Translations under genes and position numbers: made by a program | The notes under the pieces: generated by a model | Seen by the model: the letters and a program-made list of their open reading frames with translations, nothing else | Told to the model about the DNA's origin: nothing | Database searches by the model: none | Assembly: GCF_025200715.1 (NCBI RefSeq) | Contig: NZ_CP104144.1 | Span: 1,984,001 to 2,048,000 of the forward strand | Source of the DNA: Rhizobium sullae | Lineage (GTDB): Bacteria; Pseudomonadota; Alphaproteobacteria; Rhizobiales; Rhizobiaceae | Direction: 5' to 3' | DNA: 64,000 nt | Part shown: positions 44,401-52,723 of the stretch, piece by piece | Position numbering within the stretch: position 1 is the stretch's first letter | Layout: each line of letters starts with the position of its first letter

Positions 44401-44584
44401 GGCGACCACCGGCTCAGACGGAAGCTACACGGACGCGCAGCGATTGAATGAGCGCTATATCAGCGGGCAGGTCTATATACCGAGCTTGGCCGACAAGATC
44501 AGAAACGGCGATGCCGCTCCTTCCTCGGCAAAGCAGATCGACGTGGTCCTCGTCGAATTGGGAATTGGAATTCCCGTGGCCTGA
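41459..44584 (+). CDS. Giant T3SS-linked protein with LysM domain and tandem repeat (candidate translocator/effector)
   Basis: This 1041-residue protein follows sctT after 188 bases. Residues 56-104 form a LysM domain (KVIVVEKGDSLSEIAKENHVSLDDLMAANRI). Residues 128-206 and 212-288 are a tandem repeat (LYGRGNKLAYADDPSKIDY and IYDRGNRIQYSDDPKIDY, each followed by LP..ER and W.DA.PA). Near residues 740-885 are hydrophobic stretches, notably AAAAGGTIMAALGTGTMFGPAGLVIVGAAVISQMI, which suggest membrane insertion. No signal peptide is present, consistent with T3SS export. The layout resembles HrpK-type putative translocators annotated in rhizobial T3SS loci, but the family is not certain. It could be a LysM-bearing effector. 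Confidence 0.7.
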   Translation: MSFRIDIDGKSRYDASSGRAAAVSEEQRRFFIEQINQAVRERTEQGGPKTIDPGTEKVIVVEKGDSLSEIAKENHVSLDDLMAANRIKLTADTAAIDPNDVVIVPLASPELVAQGPVDGKGVPKGEAAFIDDLYGRGNKLAYADDPSKIDYAAEGRDMQRDAGAYLDNLPKAERQAAALRLINSDWLDAGPAGNAVKAAIEERGLKTDEESVMADGIYDRGNRIQYSDDPKIDYQAETGEIAKDLKTYVEKLPEKERSETLQRLYDRDWTDAAPARMAIEDTAKALNVSLRPSTHAGVDAEARARTIIDTANAAGGPDEAFRKLSSAYGSAAPEVQQVLARSDDAKALIDKAADWASKPLADYQPGKGMSNQGDAATTMANLEQLTAGADPRLAVELVSSAMPTIEAANTRKQEKIGGDLIGMNGQADMMTIIDRISGSPGADAIVERFAEIGGYHPNSIPMAIGNGSRLDYPIAIAAKSAAASPDFVVRNIIPNVKQYAASRVNQDVLAYSAHMQELQWLVSNHGRTMTPEQLAKAIEDYKTEKGPEWAKTEKRLEDNIAASGEKLLQQLTALGNLPPELASQQQAVNDEIGKILSDEKTAMAVEIAMKKNPALLDSPAALNLLGAQARLTDRGRKLAEEATTQIIRHKVLPAFTDLQSGDPAALGKARNSLEALKQGKLSQMLGIPKADMDGAIDAVAKSLPEPGETVEQSRAKMATLNDDLNDLKSSSGVRSFANTTGPGQMLRLIGIAATGASVANSATVAQNNPTFRNDLKVVIDAVGLGQRTVEILGGMDRLNADSAAVKHFGSSSRPAVKFLGALSGGFDAWVAFDYFKAGDPLMGSLSAAAAGGTIMAALGTGTMFGPAGLVIVGAAVISQMIVADTRDSNKYMTDTSKRFLAHSELDETTAGALVDQSGDGHSPVPILARYAELKGYRLDQPADRQRFIDWLNSIPKEGLEKLRDNLHHTLDEFGGDPAKLPATTGSDGSYTDAQRLNERYISGQVYIPSLADKIRNGDAAPSSAKQIDVVLVELGIGIPVA

Positions 44585-44608
44585 TGCGCCGTTCCTTTAA
44601 GATCAAGG

Positions 44609-44631
44609 GGCGCCGCCAGGTTGACGGCGCC
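44609..44631. terminator. Hairpin between convergent genes
   Basis: GGCGCCG and CGGCGCC form a perfect 7-base stem around a 9-base loop just after the 1041-residue gene, facing the permease gene. No long T run follows on either strand, so termination strength is uncertain. It is positioned to act for both convergent genes. Confidence 0.45.
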
Positions 44632-44649
44632 ACTTGAGGAATATGGTGG

Positions 44650-46125
44650 TCACTGACGCATTTGCTGCGCCAGCATTACGTCGGACAGCGTCTCCGTCCG
44701 CCGATGCTTGCTGACCCAGTTCCATCCGCCCCAAAGCGCCAGCGCGACGAAGGGGATCGAGGCGACGGTATAGGTCCCGTTCGGATAGTCGAGCGCCATC
44801 AGCACCACGACCCCGCAAAGGAAGGCGAGCGTCAGCCACGAGGTGACCGGGGCGCCGGGCATCTTGAACGTCACGTCCTCGACCTCGCCGCGGGCGACGG
44901 CCCGGCGGAAGGCCATCTGGCAAACGATAATGAAACCCCAGGTGCTCAGGATCCCGAGCGAGGCGACATTGAGGACGATCTCGAATACATGAGAGGGCAC
45001 GAGATAGTTGAGCAGGACGCCGAAGACATAGATGGCCAAGGTCACCAGTATGCCCACATGCGGCACCGCCTGCGCATTCATCCTTGCAAGGGACGCCGGC
45101 GCGGAACCGCCTTGCGCCAGCGAGCGCAGCACGCGGCCGGTGGAATAGAGGCCGGAGTTCAGGCTCGACAGGGCTGCAGTCAGCACGACGATGTTCATCA
45201 CCGTGCCGATGCCGGGTATGCCGAGTGCGCCGAAGAATGTCACGAACGGGCTCTCTCCTGCCTTGTAGGCCGTCCAGGGCAGCAGGCAGACGAGAAGCAC
45301 GACCGAGCCGACATAGAACAGAGCGATGCGCCAGATCACACTGTTGATGGCGCGCGGCAAGATGGTCTTCGCGTCTGAACACTCACCGGCTGCCGTACCA
45401 ACCAGTTCGACGCCGGCAAAAGCGAAGACGACACCCTGCACGAGCACGAGCGCAGGAAGCAGGCCGTTCGGGAAGAGGCCGCCGTTCTCGCTGATCAGAT
45501 GCAGACCGGTGGCACTGCCGGCGACCTCCATGCCGGTTCCAAGGAAAAACGTGCCAACGGCAAGGAAGAGCAAGATCGCCGACACCTTGATGAGGGCGAA
45601 CCAGAACTCCATCTCGGCAAACCACTTGACCCCGACAAGGTTCATCGAGCCGACGATCAGCAGCGCGCCGAGCGCCGAGACCCATTGCGGCAGGCCGGCG
45701 AAGACATCCCAGTAGTGCATATAGAGAGCAACGGCAGTGATATCGACGATGCCGGTCATTGCCCAATTGAGAAAATACATCCAACCGGCCACGAAGGAGG
45801 CCTTCTCGCCGAGGAACTCACGTGCATAGGAGACGAAACTGCCGCTGCTCGGCCGGTGCAGTACCAGTTCGCCAAGCGCGCGCAGGATGAGAAAGGAAAA
45901 GGCGCCGCAAACGAGATAGACGATCGCCAGAGATGGACCTGCGGCCTGCAGACGGGCGCCGGCGCCTAGAAACAGCCCCGTACCGATCGCCCCGCCAATC
46001 GCGATCATCTGCACCTGGCGATTGCCGAGTGCCTTGTGATAATCGGCCTCATGAGACTCCAGCCACCTTCTTTTGTCGAAGATGGCGGTTGCATCGTCCG
46101 GTCGCGACTTTTCCATGACAGTCAT
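44650..46125 (-). CDS. Amino-acid permease (APC superfamily, AnsP/GabP type)
   Basis: This 491-residue, 12-helix transporter carries the APC start motif QVQMIAIGGAIGTGLFLGAGARLQAAGPSLAIVYLVCG and the internal AFAGVELVGTAAGE, typical of the AAT family (asparagine, GABA, lysine, proline-specific permeases). It moves amino acids in by proton symport. ATG 46125 (MTVMEKSRP) has a GGAGGA site; 46206 does not. It lies between the two giant T3SS-linked genes, and nothing ties it to secretion. Substrate specificity cannot be told. Confidence 0.9.
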   Translation of the reverse strand: MTVMEKSRPDDATAIFDKRRWLESHEADYHKALGNRQVQMIAIGGAIGTGLFLGAGARLQAAGPSLAIVYLVCGAFSFLILRALGELVLHRPSSGSFVSYAREFLGEKASFVAGWMYFLNWAMTGIVDITAVALYMHYWDVFAGLPQWVSALGALLIVGSMNLVGVKWFAEMEFWFALIKVSAILLFLAVGTFFLGTGMEVAGSATGLHLISENGGLFPNGLLPALVLVQGVVFAFAGVELVGTAAGECSDAKTILPRAINSVIWRIALFYVGSVVLLVCLLPWTAYKAGESPFVTFFGALGIPGIGTVMNIVVLTAALSSLNSGLYSTGRVLRSLAQGGSAPASLARMNAQAVPHVGILVTLAIYVFGVLLNYLVPSHVFEIVLNVASLGILSTWGFIIVCQMAFRRAVARGEVEDVTFKMPGAPVTSWLTLAFLCGVVVLMALDYPNGTYTVASIPFVALALWGGWNWVSKHRRTETLSDVMLAQQMRQ

Positions 46126-46385
46126 CAGAACTCTTTCCTCCTTCTTGGCAATTTGCCGGTCGCGTGCTGGGCGCCGCTTCCTCCGCGACAGGCACGCCGA
46201 TCCCAAGGCGCGCTGCTCTATCCTCAGCCGTGCGTGGGTTGTCCCTGGTTTTGTCTCTGATTTTCCGGTTCGGGCGGCAGCGAGGTTCGGTCAATCGACG
46301 CTGAACCCCGCCTTTGTGCTTCCGCAGGTAGCGCCCATCCGCGCGAGTACGGTGGGCGCAGCAGGGCCGGCTCCTTTATGGGCGC

Positions 46386-49300
46386 CTAAAGATAACCCTT
46401 TCGTCTGAGCCACGCCTTCAGTCCCTCGGTGCTGCGCGGCTCTACGTACGAGGCAAAGGCATTTTCATGCATCAGCGTCCCGTCCGAGGGTTGGTACCAT
46501 AATGGATCGTCGCTCGGCAGCATCGCATCCTCCGCGGAAATCTTCTTCTGCGGCATCCACCACTGGCTGCCGTCCCAATACATTGTCGTCACGGAATCCT
46601 CGTAGCGCTTGCGCTCAGCGTTGTATGTCACCGTCGGGTAGTCCGACAGATCCGCCTTTGCTGGATCGACCGGAAGCTTCAGGTATTTCAGATCGTCCTG
46701 CGTACCCGGCAGCTTACCCTTGCTATCAGCCGTCATGTCGCGAATAGTTTCGGACAATTCGGTCGCCTGCTCCGGCGTCAGGCGATTGAAGAGCTGGCCA
46801 AGACGGGCCCGCGTATATCCCTCGGCGCCGTAGGTCCCGCTCAGAACAGCGTCGGCGCTGCGGGTCCCCTTGTCTCCGCCCATCAAATGTTCATCACCGG
46901 GGAAGACCGTCTGCAGGATGCCCATGACCCCTTCGTCGAGAAGATCATTGTGTTCCGCCAGGGCCTCGGCGACCTTGCGATCCTTCACGCCGAACATCAC
47001 CTGGATCGCGTCTGCATCCGCCTTGTCATAGGTATGGGAGGCATTATAGGCGCTCCGGCCCTGGACAATGCCGGCGCCGGCGAGCTGCAGCACCGCCGCG
47101 ACGCCGGAAAACTTTAGCGGACCGAGCCGCTTCATGAGCCGCACGAGTCCGTTGTTCGCCGCCTTCGCTTCAAGTGCACCCGCTCCACCAGCGGCCGCAA
47201 ACATGGCATCACTCACGGTTGCAATGCCGTAGCCTGACGCCTTGACGCCGTCGGCCTTGTCTCCGACGATCCAGCCTGTGCCCTGCATGATGGCGTTGCT
47301 GAGATCCGCTCCGACATAGAGCGCGTCGATGCCCGTGCCGCGAAGGAAATGCCCCGAATTCAACGCGCCGCTCCAGACCTTCTTCTGGCCTGAGGAGAGA
47401 CCGCTGCTATTGACGCGCTCCTTGATCGCGTCGATCCTTGCTTCTGCCGTCGTCGGGACGTCGGGGCCTTTGCCAAGGATTATCTCGCGGGCGTTCGGCA
47501 TCAGTGCCGTCTTTGCCGCCGTCATCATCATCATGGTGTGCGGCACGTAATAGACCATGTCGTCGCCGGTCGTGCCCAGCGCGTCGAGGTTACGCCCGAA
47601 CAGGATCGCGCTGCCTCCTCCGGAAACCCTGGTGATCGCATTGGTACCGACATTGAGCCTCTCCATTTGCTGGATTTGGGCCCGTTCGCTGCCGGTCGCC
47701 TGGACCCGACCCGCCACGATATCCTTGAGGCGGCCCTCGCCGATCTTGTCCACCACGTCCTTCACGTACTTCTTGAGGTCGGGATTCTTGTCGTCCCCCT
47801 TCCCCTCGATATACTTCGTGACGGCGTCCTGCTCCGCCCTGCTCAAGCCGGCTCCACCGTTCGTGAAAGCGGCTTGGATGCGGTTTTCCGCAAGCGCCGT
47901 ATGGATATCGCCGACACGGCCCTTGAGGCTTTCGGTTACGGCGAAGGTCGCAAGCGCGCGCGCTGAGCGCTCCACCCAGATCGTGCCGGTAGCGGCAGGA
48001 TCGGCGCCCTTTTCCACGTTCGCGTAGGGATCCGGAGCCTCGTTCTTGGGCATGTCGGGCAGGCCCTTCATCGCCTCGCTGATCGATTTCGACTTCGTCA
48101 TCATGATGCCGGTGCCGAACAGTGACGGTATCGGCGCATCCGTATTGAGGCCGTCGACCTTGTTGAGCGGCGTCTCGTAGATCTTGAGGGCGAGATCGAT
48201 GCTTTCCTGCTGCTCCCAGAGCTGCTGCCGGACCTCGCCTTCCTTCACCAGATCCTTGGATTTCTGCTTGTTCTCCGGGCTGAGGTTGTCGATCGCCTCC
48301 ATGTCGCGGGCGAGCTGCGTGGCGCCCGAAACCGGGTCATCGGGCTTGGCGCCATTCCAGCCGGACAGGCCGTGATAAAGCTCGTTGTAGAGCGTCGTTA
48401 TCTTCTCGTCTTGCGCCTTCGAGACATTGCCGAAATTCTCGATGCTGTGGCGGACCGCCCACTGCGCGTCGGAGTTCTGCTCCAGATAGTCGTTGTAGCC
48501 GAGCTGCCCCTTGGCCTCCAACTCGTCGCTCTTTGCAACTCCGAGCTCTGCCGTGCGGGCCGCGATCGCAGTCAGCAGCGCCGTGCCGCCGCCTTTGGCG
48601 TCCTCGCTGCTCAAAATGCTGAATATCCGCTGATGCGAAAGCACGTTGATGTAGCTGCCGGGCAGATCGGTGTTCATCTTGTCGACGAGGCGATTGGCAA
48701 TATGGTCGACGATCTCCTTGCCAGCGCCGGCTTTCTTGCCGTCGCCATAAAGAATATTCTGCGAGGCAACAGCGAGATCCTGCAAAGCCTTGATCTTCGC
48801 CGGGGTGTCGCCGTCGGTCCCGGAAGCGGCGAGGCTGTCGATCGACTGGTCGATCATCTTGCGGACGCGAGGGTCCGATGCGATCAGCGAGCCGCTCGAT
48901 TGATCGAGCAGCTTCTTTATATCTCCCGCCGCCTTGCCGGAGGTATCTAAACTCGGAAGCGCATGGGCGAGGTCGGTCTTCTCGCTGAGCTTGGCGAGGA
49001 ATTTCTCGGCACCCTCGACGCCCCCCTTTCCATAGGCGCTTTCGAGATCACGGACGTGGCGATCGACACGCACCTCCTGAAGTGCGTCCTTGATCCCCGC
49101 CTTCAGAGCGGCACCGTATTTCTCCGGATCTCCGGCGGTGTAGCCCGCATAGATCGAGGCGCGGTTCGTGAGCGCAGTGATCTGTGCGCCCTCCTCGCTA
49201 CCGGCGGCGAGGGCAACATCAACGAGTTGATCCTTTGTCTCCTTGGCGACCGCGTCATAGTCCTTCTTGTCGCCGAGGCTGGCGATGCGTCCGAGCTGAT

Positions 49301-49973
49301 CGTCGGTCTTGCCGTCGGCCTTCCACTCCTTCTCCTTCATGTCGCGCACCTGATTGAGCGCCTCCATAAAGATCGGGTCGTCCGGTGCCCGCTCGGCGAT
49401 GGGGCGGATGAGATCGCTCACCTCGCTCACGTCGAGCTTCTTGTCTTTCTTGTCCGTGCCGAACTTCGGCGTTCCGAGGCTTTTTGAGGCCAGATCGACC
49501 TCCTCGGCGATCGCGACCACGAGATCGTCCTTCGCCTTGTCTCGATCGGTCTCGCTCTTGGCCTTGTCGTTGGCCGTGCCGAGTGCCGTTCGCTGCTTTT
49601 CGAGCAGATCCAGCCGTTCCGGGCTCAGGACGAAAACATCGTCTCCCTGCTCCAGCGCCTTGTCTGCCTCTTTGCTCGCCGACGGCCGGTTACCGAAAGC
49701 CTTTGGGTCGAGCTCGGGCGTCGCCGCCGTTTGCTCGTTCAGCGCCTTGTTATCCTTCGGGTCGATGCCCGCCTCCTCGTAGATGCGGAATGGCCAAAGC
49801 CCCGGCTCCACCTGGCGCTCGACGATGCCGGACGGACCGCCATTCCACGGCAGTGCGGGTGGAACCTCGTTCTTTTTGCCGTTCTTTGGCGTCTGATCGA
49901 TGATCGAGTCGAACGGCTTCGACGAGTCAGGACGTACGAAACGGTTGCGTGCGAAGAAATTGATCAAAGACAT
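46386..49973 (-). CDS. 1195-residue protein of the T3SS region (candidate translocator/effector)
   Basis: This large protein begins MSLINFFARNRFVRPDSSKPFD with no signal peptide. Most is charged and helical (for example KQRTALGTANDKAKSETDRDKAKDD). The last third holds weakly hydrophobic Gly/Ala-rich segments (IDALYVGADLSNAIMQGTGWIVGD; MFAAAGGAGALEAKA; FSGVAAVLQLAGAGIVQG). The ending (MYWDGSQWWMPQKK, SDDPLWYQPSDG) is Trp-rich. General layout parallels the 1041-residue protein at 41459, a helical body with hydrophobic stretches before the C-terminus, so a paired HrpK-like translocator or effector role is inferred. No enzymatic motif was found. A 75-residue gene precedes it. Confidence 0.65.
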   Translation of the reverse strand: MSLINFFARNRFVRPDSSKPFDSIIDQTPKNGKKNEVPPALPWNGGPSGIVERQVEPGLWPFRIYEEAGIDPKDNKALNEQTAATPELDPKAFGNRPSASKEADKALEQGDDVFVLSPERLDLLEKQRTALGTANDKAKSETDRDKAKDDLVVAIAEEVDLASKSLGTPKFGTDKKDKKLDVSEVSDLIRPIAERAPDDPIFMEALNQVRDMKEKEWKADGKTDDQLGRIASLGDKKDYDAVAKETKDQLVDVALAAGSEEGAQITALTNRASIYAGYTAGDPEKYGAALKAGIKDALQEVRVDRHVRDLESAYGKGGVEGAEKFLAKLSEKTDLAHALPSLDTSGKAAGDIKKLLDQSSGSLIASDPRVRKMIDQSIDSLAASGTDGDTPAKIKALQDLAVASQNILYGDGKKAGAGKEIVDHIANRLVDKMNTDLPGSYINVLSHQRIFSILSSEDAKGGGTALLTAIAARTAELGVAKSDELEAKGQLGYNDYLEQNSDAQWAVRHSIENFGNVSKAQDEKITTLYNELYHGLSGWNGAKPDDPVSGATQLARDMEAIDNLSPENKQKSKDLVKEGEVRQQLWEQQESIDLALKIYETPLNKVDGLNTDAPIPSLFGTGIMMTKSKSISEAMKGLPDMPKNEAPDPYANVEKGADPAATGTIWVERSARALATFAVTESLKGRVGDIHTALAENRIQAAFTNGGAGLSRAEQDAVTKYIEGKGDDKNPDLKKYVKDVVDKIGEGRLKDIVAGRVQATGSERAQIQQMERLNVGTNAITRVSGGGSAILFGRNLDALGTTGDDMVYYVPHTMMMMTAAKTALMPNAREIILGKGPDVPTTAEARIDAIKERVNSSGLSSGQKKVWSGALNSGHFLRGTGIDALYVGADLSNAIMQGTGWIVGDKADGVKASGYGIATVSDAMFAAAGGAGALEAKAANNGLVRLMKRLGPLKFSGVAAVLQLAGAGIVQGRSAYNASHTYDKADADAIQVMFGVKDRKVAEALAEHNDLLDEGVMGILQTVFPGDEHLMGGDKGTRSADAVLSGTYGAEGYTRARLGQLFNRLTPEQATELSETIRDMTADSKGKLPGTQDDLKYLKLPVDPAKADLSDYPTVTYNAERKRYEDSVTTMYWDGSQWWMPQKKISAEDAMLPSDDPLWYQPSDGTLMHENAFASYVEPRSTEGLKAWLRRKGYL

Positions 49974-50035
49974 CAGCTATTCCCTGCTCCGTTTTTTTGA
50001 AACTCGGATCGGCAAGAGTGCCGCAGAATGCAGAT

Positions 50036-50060
50036 CAAAGGGCGGCGGTGCCGCCCTTTG
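50036..50060 (-). terminator. Strong hairpin between the 75-residue gene and the giant gene
   Basis: CAAAGGGCGGC-GGT-GCCGCCCTTTG is a perfect 11-base stem with a 3-base loop, starting 30 bases after the stop of the 75-residue gene and 63 bases before the 1195-residue gene. It lacks a long U tract, so it may be a partial terminator or an RNA-stabilising element that sets a higher output for the small gene. Confidence 0.6.
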
Positions 50061-50089
50061 AGAACGTCAGGATCTTGGGGGTGGGCACC

Positions 50090-50317
50090 CTAGTGGATGC
50101 CGTATGCAATGCGCGCATGGTCGCCGATAGATGTGTTCATGCCCTTGTCATCGATGGCTCTGTCGTTTGACGCTTCCGATGACCATGAATGCTGCGGCAG
50201 CGCGGCGAATATCTCCCGCCAAGCCTTTACCTGTTGCGGCGAGACGTCGATTTCGCGGATGTTGTCGGCGTTCTTCAGCCGAAACCCTTTGCCGACGACC
50301 TCCAAAGTGAACGCCAT
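50090..50317 (-). CDS. Small protein upstream of the 1195-residue gene
   Basis: This 75-residue protein (FTLEVVGKGFRLKNADNIREIDVSPQQVKAWREIFAALPQHSW, then SIGDHARIAYGIH) has no signal peptide, cysteine or membrane segment. An AGGGGAGG-like site precedes the ATG. It is probably cotranscribed with the giant gene, separated by a hairpin. It could be a chaperone or a small secreted protein; the family is not recognised. Confidence 0.55.
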   Translation of the reverse strand: MAFTLEVVGKGFRLKNADNIREIDVSPQQVKAWREIFAALPQHSWSSEASNDRAIDDKGMNTSIGDHARIAYGIH

Positions 50318-51106
50318 GATTACCTCCCCTGCGTGCGTCGATCGTGGTGGAGTTATGCCTACTGAAAGGCGTTTCGTTTACTCGGCTCGCTACTTAAGAT
50401 GTTCTCCATACGATACGTTTGCAAAGATGAAAAGAGACTATAATATCTATTAGTGATTGCAAATATATAAAGAAATGAGCAATATTACCCCATATAGTGG
50501 CATAATAGGCGCCGTGGTTCCCTCACTTTCCACCCTCAGCCGAGTTTTGCGACACTCCCGCGCGCGATGCATTCCAAGGGGTTCCGTTTCGCCCGTTAGC
50601 GGTTTCTGGTTGCAATCTTTAGGAGAGTAATAAGGTCGGGGGGCGCACATTTTTGGAGCTCTGTTCAAAGGAATGACGAGGGCCGCGGAATCGGCTCGTG
50701 ACTGCTGCTTCAAACTGCGTAGATCCAACTGCCTGTTGATGAGGCGCACTTCTTCCATGTGGTTGGAACGGCTTTGCTATGCGGTGCTATCGTCAGACGG
50801 CAAAGGACCGCTTGCGAGGCGTTTTGCTTCTGACTGTGAGTCCGAGTGCTCCCGCCAGAGCCGACTACCTGAAGCGGAAGAAAGTCAGGGAACCGTTTCG
50901 ACGCAGTTTGCCGAAACCCACGGCGTATAGAGCAAATGCCACAAGGACCGCTTCCGGTGTTTGATGCACTATCCGATAACGTTACCTTGAAGGCTCACAA
51001 TCTCGCTTTATGTCACCTTGAGATGACATCTCTTGACATATTGGGTAAGTGCTGTAAATGTTCTCTTGAGGTTACTTTACGGCAGATAAGGAGCTTTCAA
51101 GGCATC
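50318..51106. other. Intergenic region between T3SS block and hipBA
   Basis: These 789 bases are lower in GC than the flanks, with many short frames on both strands but no good ribosome site or family match. They should contain promoters for the 75-residue gene (leftward) and hipB (rightward). No insertion-sequence ends or tRNA were seen. Confidence 0.4.
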
Positions 51107-51448
51107 ATGGTAGCAAAAAGCGCATTACTTTTGGCACCCCCTTACGCTGTAGAGCGCTCACTGAACGTTCTTGGGGCAAACCTCAAGACAGCTCGCCTTC
51201 GTAGAAATCTTACGCTTCAGGAGGTCGCTGAAAAGATCGGTGTCATCAGGCGCGTGGTTTCAGACGCTGAGAAGGGTAAGCCCTCAACAAGCATTGCCGT
51301 ATATGTCGCGCTGCTTTGGGTCTATGGCCTTACGGAACAACTCATGCAAGTTGCCGATCCCGAAACAGATCAGGAAGGGAGAGCTCTCGAAAGGGCACGG
51401 GCACCTCAGCGGGCACGACAGGAAAGAACATTGGATGACAATTTCTAA
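51107..51448 (+). CDS. hipB: HipB-type Xre-family antitoxin
   Basis: This 113-residue helix-turn-helix protein reads LGANLKTARLRRNLTLQEVAEKIGVIRRVVSDAEKGKPSTSIAVYVALLWVYGL, an Xre/Cro domain near the middle as in HipB. It binds HipA and represses the operon. The start at 51107 (MVAKSALL) has a GGAG site; the upstream open frame from 50936 lacks coding character. It overlaps hipA by 14 bases. Confidence 0.88.
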   Translation: MVAKSALLLAPPYAVERSLNVLGANLKTARLRRNLTLQEVAEKIGVIRRVVSDAEKGKPSTSIAVYVALLWVYGLTEQLMQVADPETDQEGRALERARAPQRARQERTLDDNF

Positions 51449-52712
51449 AGACGGTCCTTCGAATTGCTTTGTTTATATAACGCTTCCAGAAAAGACCAAG
51501 CCGGTAACCGCTGGCCGCTTTTCGCTAAAGCAGGATCGGCAAGGCACAAACGTGGGCCAGTTTGTCTACGGTCGGACCTATCGGGAAAACCCGGAAGCCG
51601 TAGAGATTGACCCTGCCGAACTACAAATTGCCGCTCGAACTTATGAAACAGCGGCAATGGGTGGTATCTTTGGTTCATTACGCGACGCAGGACCAGACCA
51701 CTGGGGGCGTAGACTGATCGAGAAATGCGCTGGCAAAGCGCCTCTGGGCGAACTGGACTATCTACTCCATTCCCCTGACGATCGCGCGGGCGCATTAGGA
51801 TTCGGATTGAACGTCGATCCACCTGCTCCGAGCCATCATTTCAATAAGACTATTGACCTCGCACGACTACAAGAAATCGCGGACACAATAGTGCGCGACG
51901 AGGAGGTCGACGAAGCTGCCGATCGAGAGCAGATCGAGAAAATCTTATTGCTCGGCACGTCCATGGGCGGTGCACGACCGAAAGCAGTCGTTGAAGACGA
52001 GAGCGGCCTATGGCTCGCCAAATTTAACCGCACCGACGATCGTTGGAATCAAGCGCGAGTGGAGCATGCGATGCTACTACTCGGCCGCGAATGCGGCCTG
52101 GTGACGGCTGATAGCCGCATTACGTCAGTCGCCGGGCGGGATGTCCTTTTAGTGAAACGGTTTGATCGAGAAAAATCCGAAGACGGCTATTATAGAACGA
52201 GGATGGTGAGCGGATTGACTTTGCTCCGTGCAGAGGACAGCCACCGTTCTCGTGGTCTATGGTCATACATTTTACTTGCGGAAGAATTACGTCGTGTGTG
52301 CGCAGAACCGCAGCGTCAGGCACAAGAGTTATTCAAACGCATGTGCTTCAATGCACTTATCTCGAACACCGATGACCATCCCCGAAATCACGCAGCTATT
52401 GCAAAGAATCGGAGCTGGAAGTTGTCGCCCGCCTATGACCTGACTCCCTCGACGCCAATAAGTGTTGAACAAAGAGACTTGGCGCTCATTTGTGGAGATC
52501 AAGGTAGGATAGCTCGCGCAAGCAATTTTCTCTCTCAGTGCCATCGTTTCCTCTTAGATAAGGAGGAGGCCGTTAAGATTATAAAAGACATGACAAACAT
52601 CGTTCGGACGACATGGTACAATATTGCCCGATCAGCGGGAGTATCTGAAAGCGATTGCAGGACCATTGAAGGCGCATTCGTCTATCCAGGATTCGAGGCC
52701 GAAAAATTGTGA
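51435..52712 (+). CDS. hipA: HipA serine/threonine kinase toxin
   Basis: This 425-residue HipA family kinase has the N-terminal couple domain (FSLKQDRQGTNVGQFVYGRTY), the P-loop-like GTSMGGARPKAVV, VLLVKRFDR, the catalytic loop ISNTDDHPRNHA and the metal-binding LSPAYDLTPS. In E. coli HipA phosphorylates glutamyl-tRNA synthetase and induces dormancy. All kinase motifs are present, so the pair is probably functional. ATG 51435 has an AGGAAAG site within the end of hipB. GC content is lower than the T3SS, hinting at separate acquisition. Confidence 0.93.
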   Translation: MTISKDGPSNCFVYITLPEKTKPVTAGRFSLKQDRQGTNVGQFVYGRTYRENPEAVEIDPAELQIAARTYETAAMGGIFGSLRDAGPDHWGRRLIEKCAGKAPLGELDYLLHSPDDRAGALGFGLNVDPPAPSHHFNKTIDLARLQEIADTIVRDEEVDEAADREQIEKILLLGTSMGGARPKAVVEDESGLWLAKFNRTDDRWNQARVEHAMLLLGRECGLVTADSRITSVAGRDVLLVKRFDREKSEDGYYRTRMVSGLTLLRAEDSHRSRGLWSYILLAEELRRVCAEPQRQAQELFKRMCFNALISNTDDHPRNHAAIAKNRSWKLSPAYDLTPSTPISVEQRDLALICGDQGRIARASNFLSQCHRFLLDKEEAVKIIKDMTNIVRTTWYNIARSAGVSESDCRTIEGAFVYPGFEAEKL

Positions 52713-52723
52713 AGGATGCTTAG

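Noticed and set aside
44650..46125. Amino-acid permease as part of the T3SS
   Set aside because: It lies between two T3SS-linked giant genes, but it has its own ribosome site, is a standard transporter family, and nothing in sequence links it to secretion.
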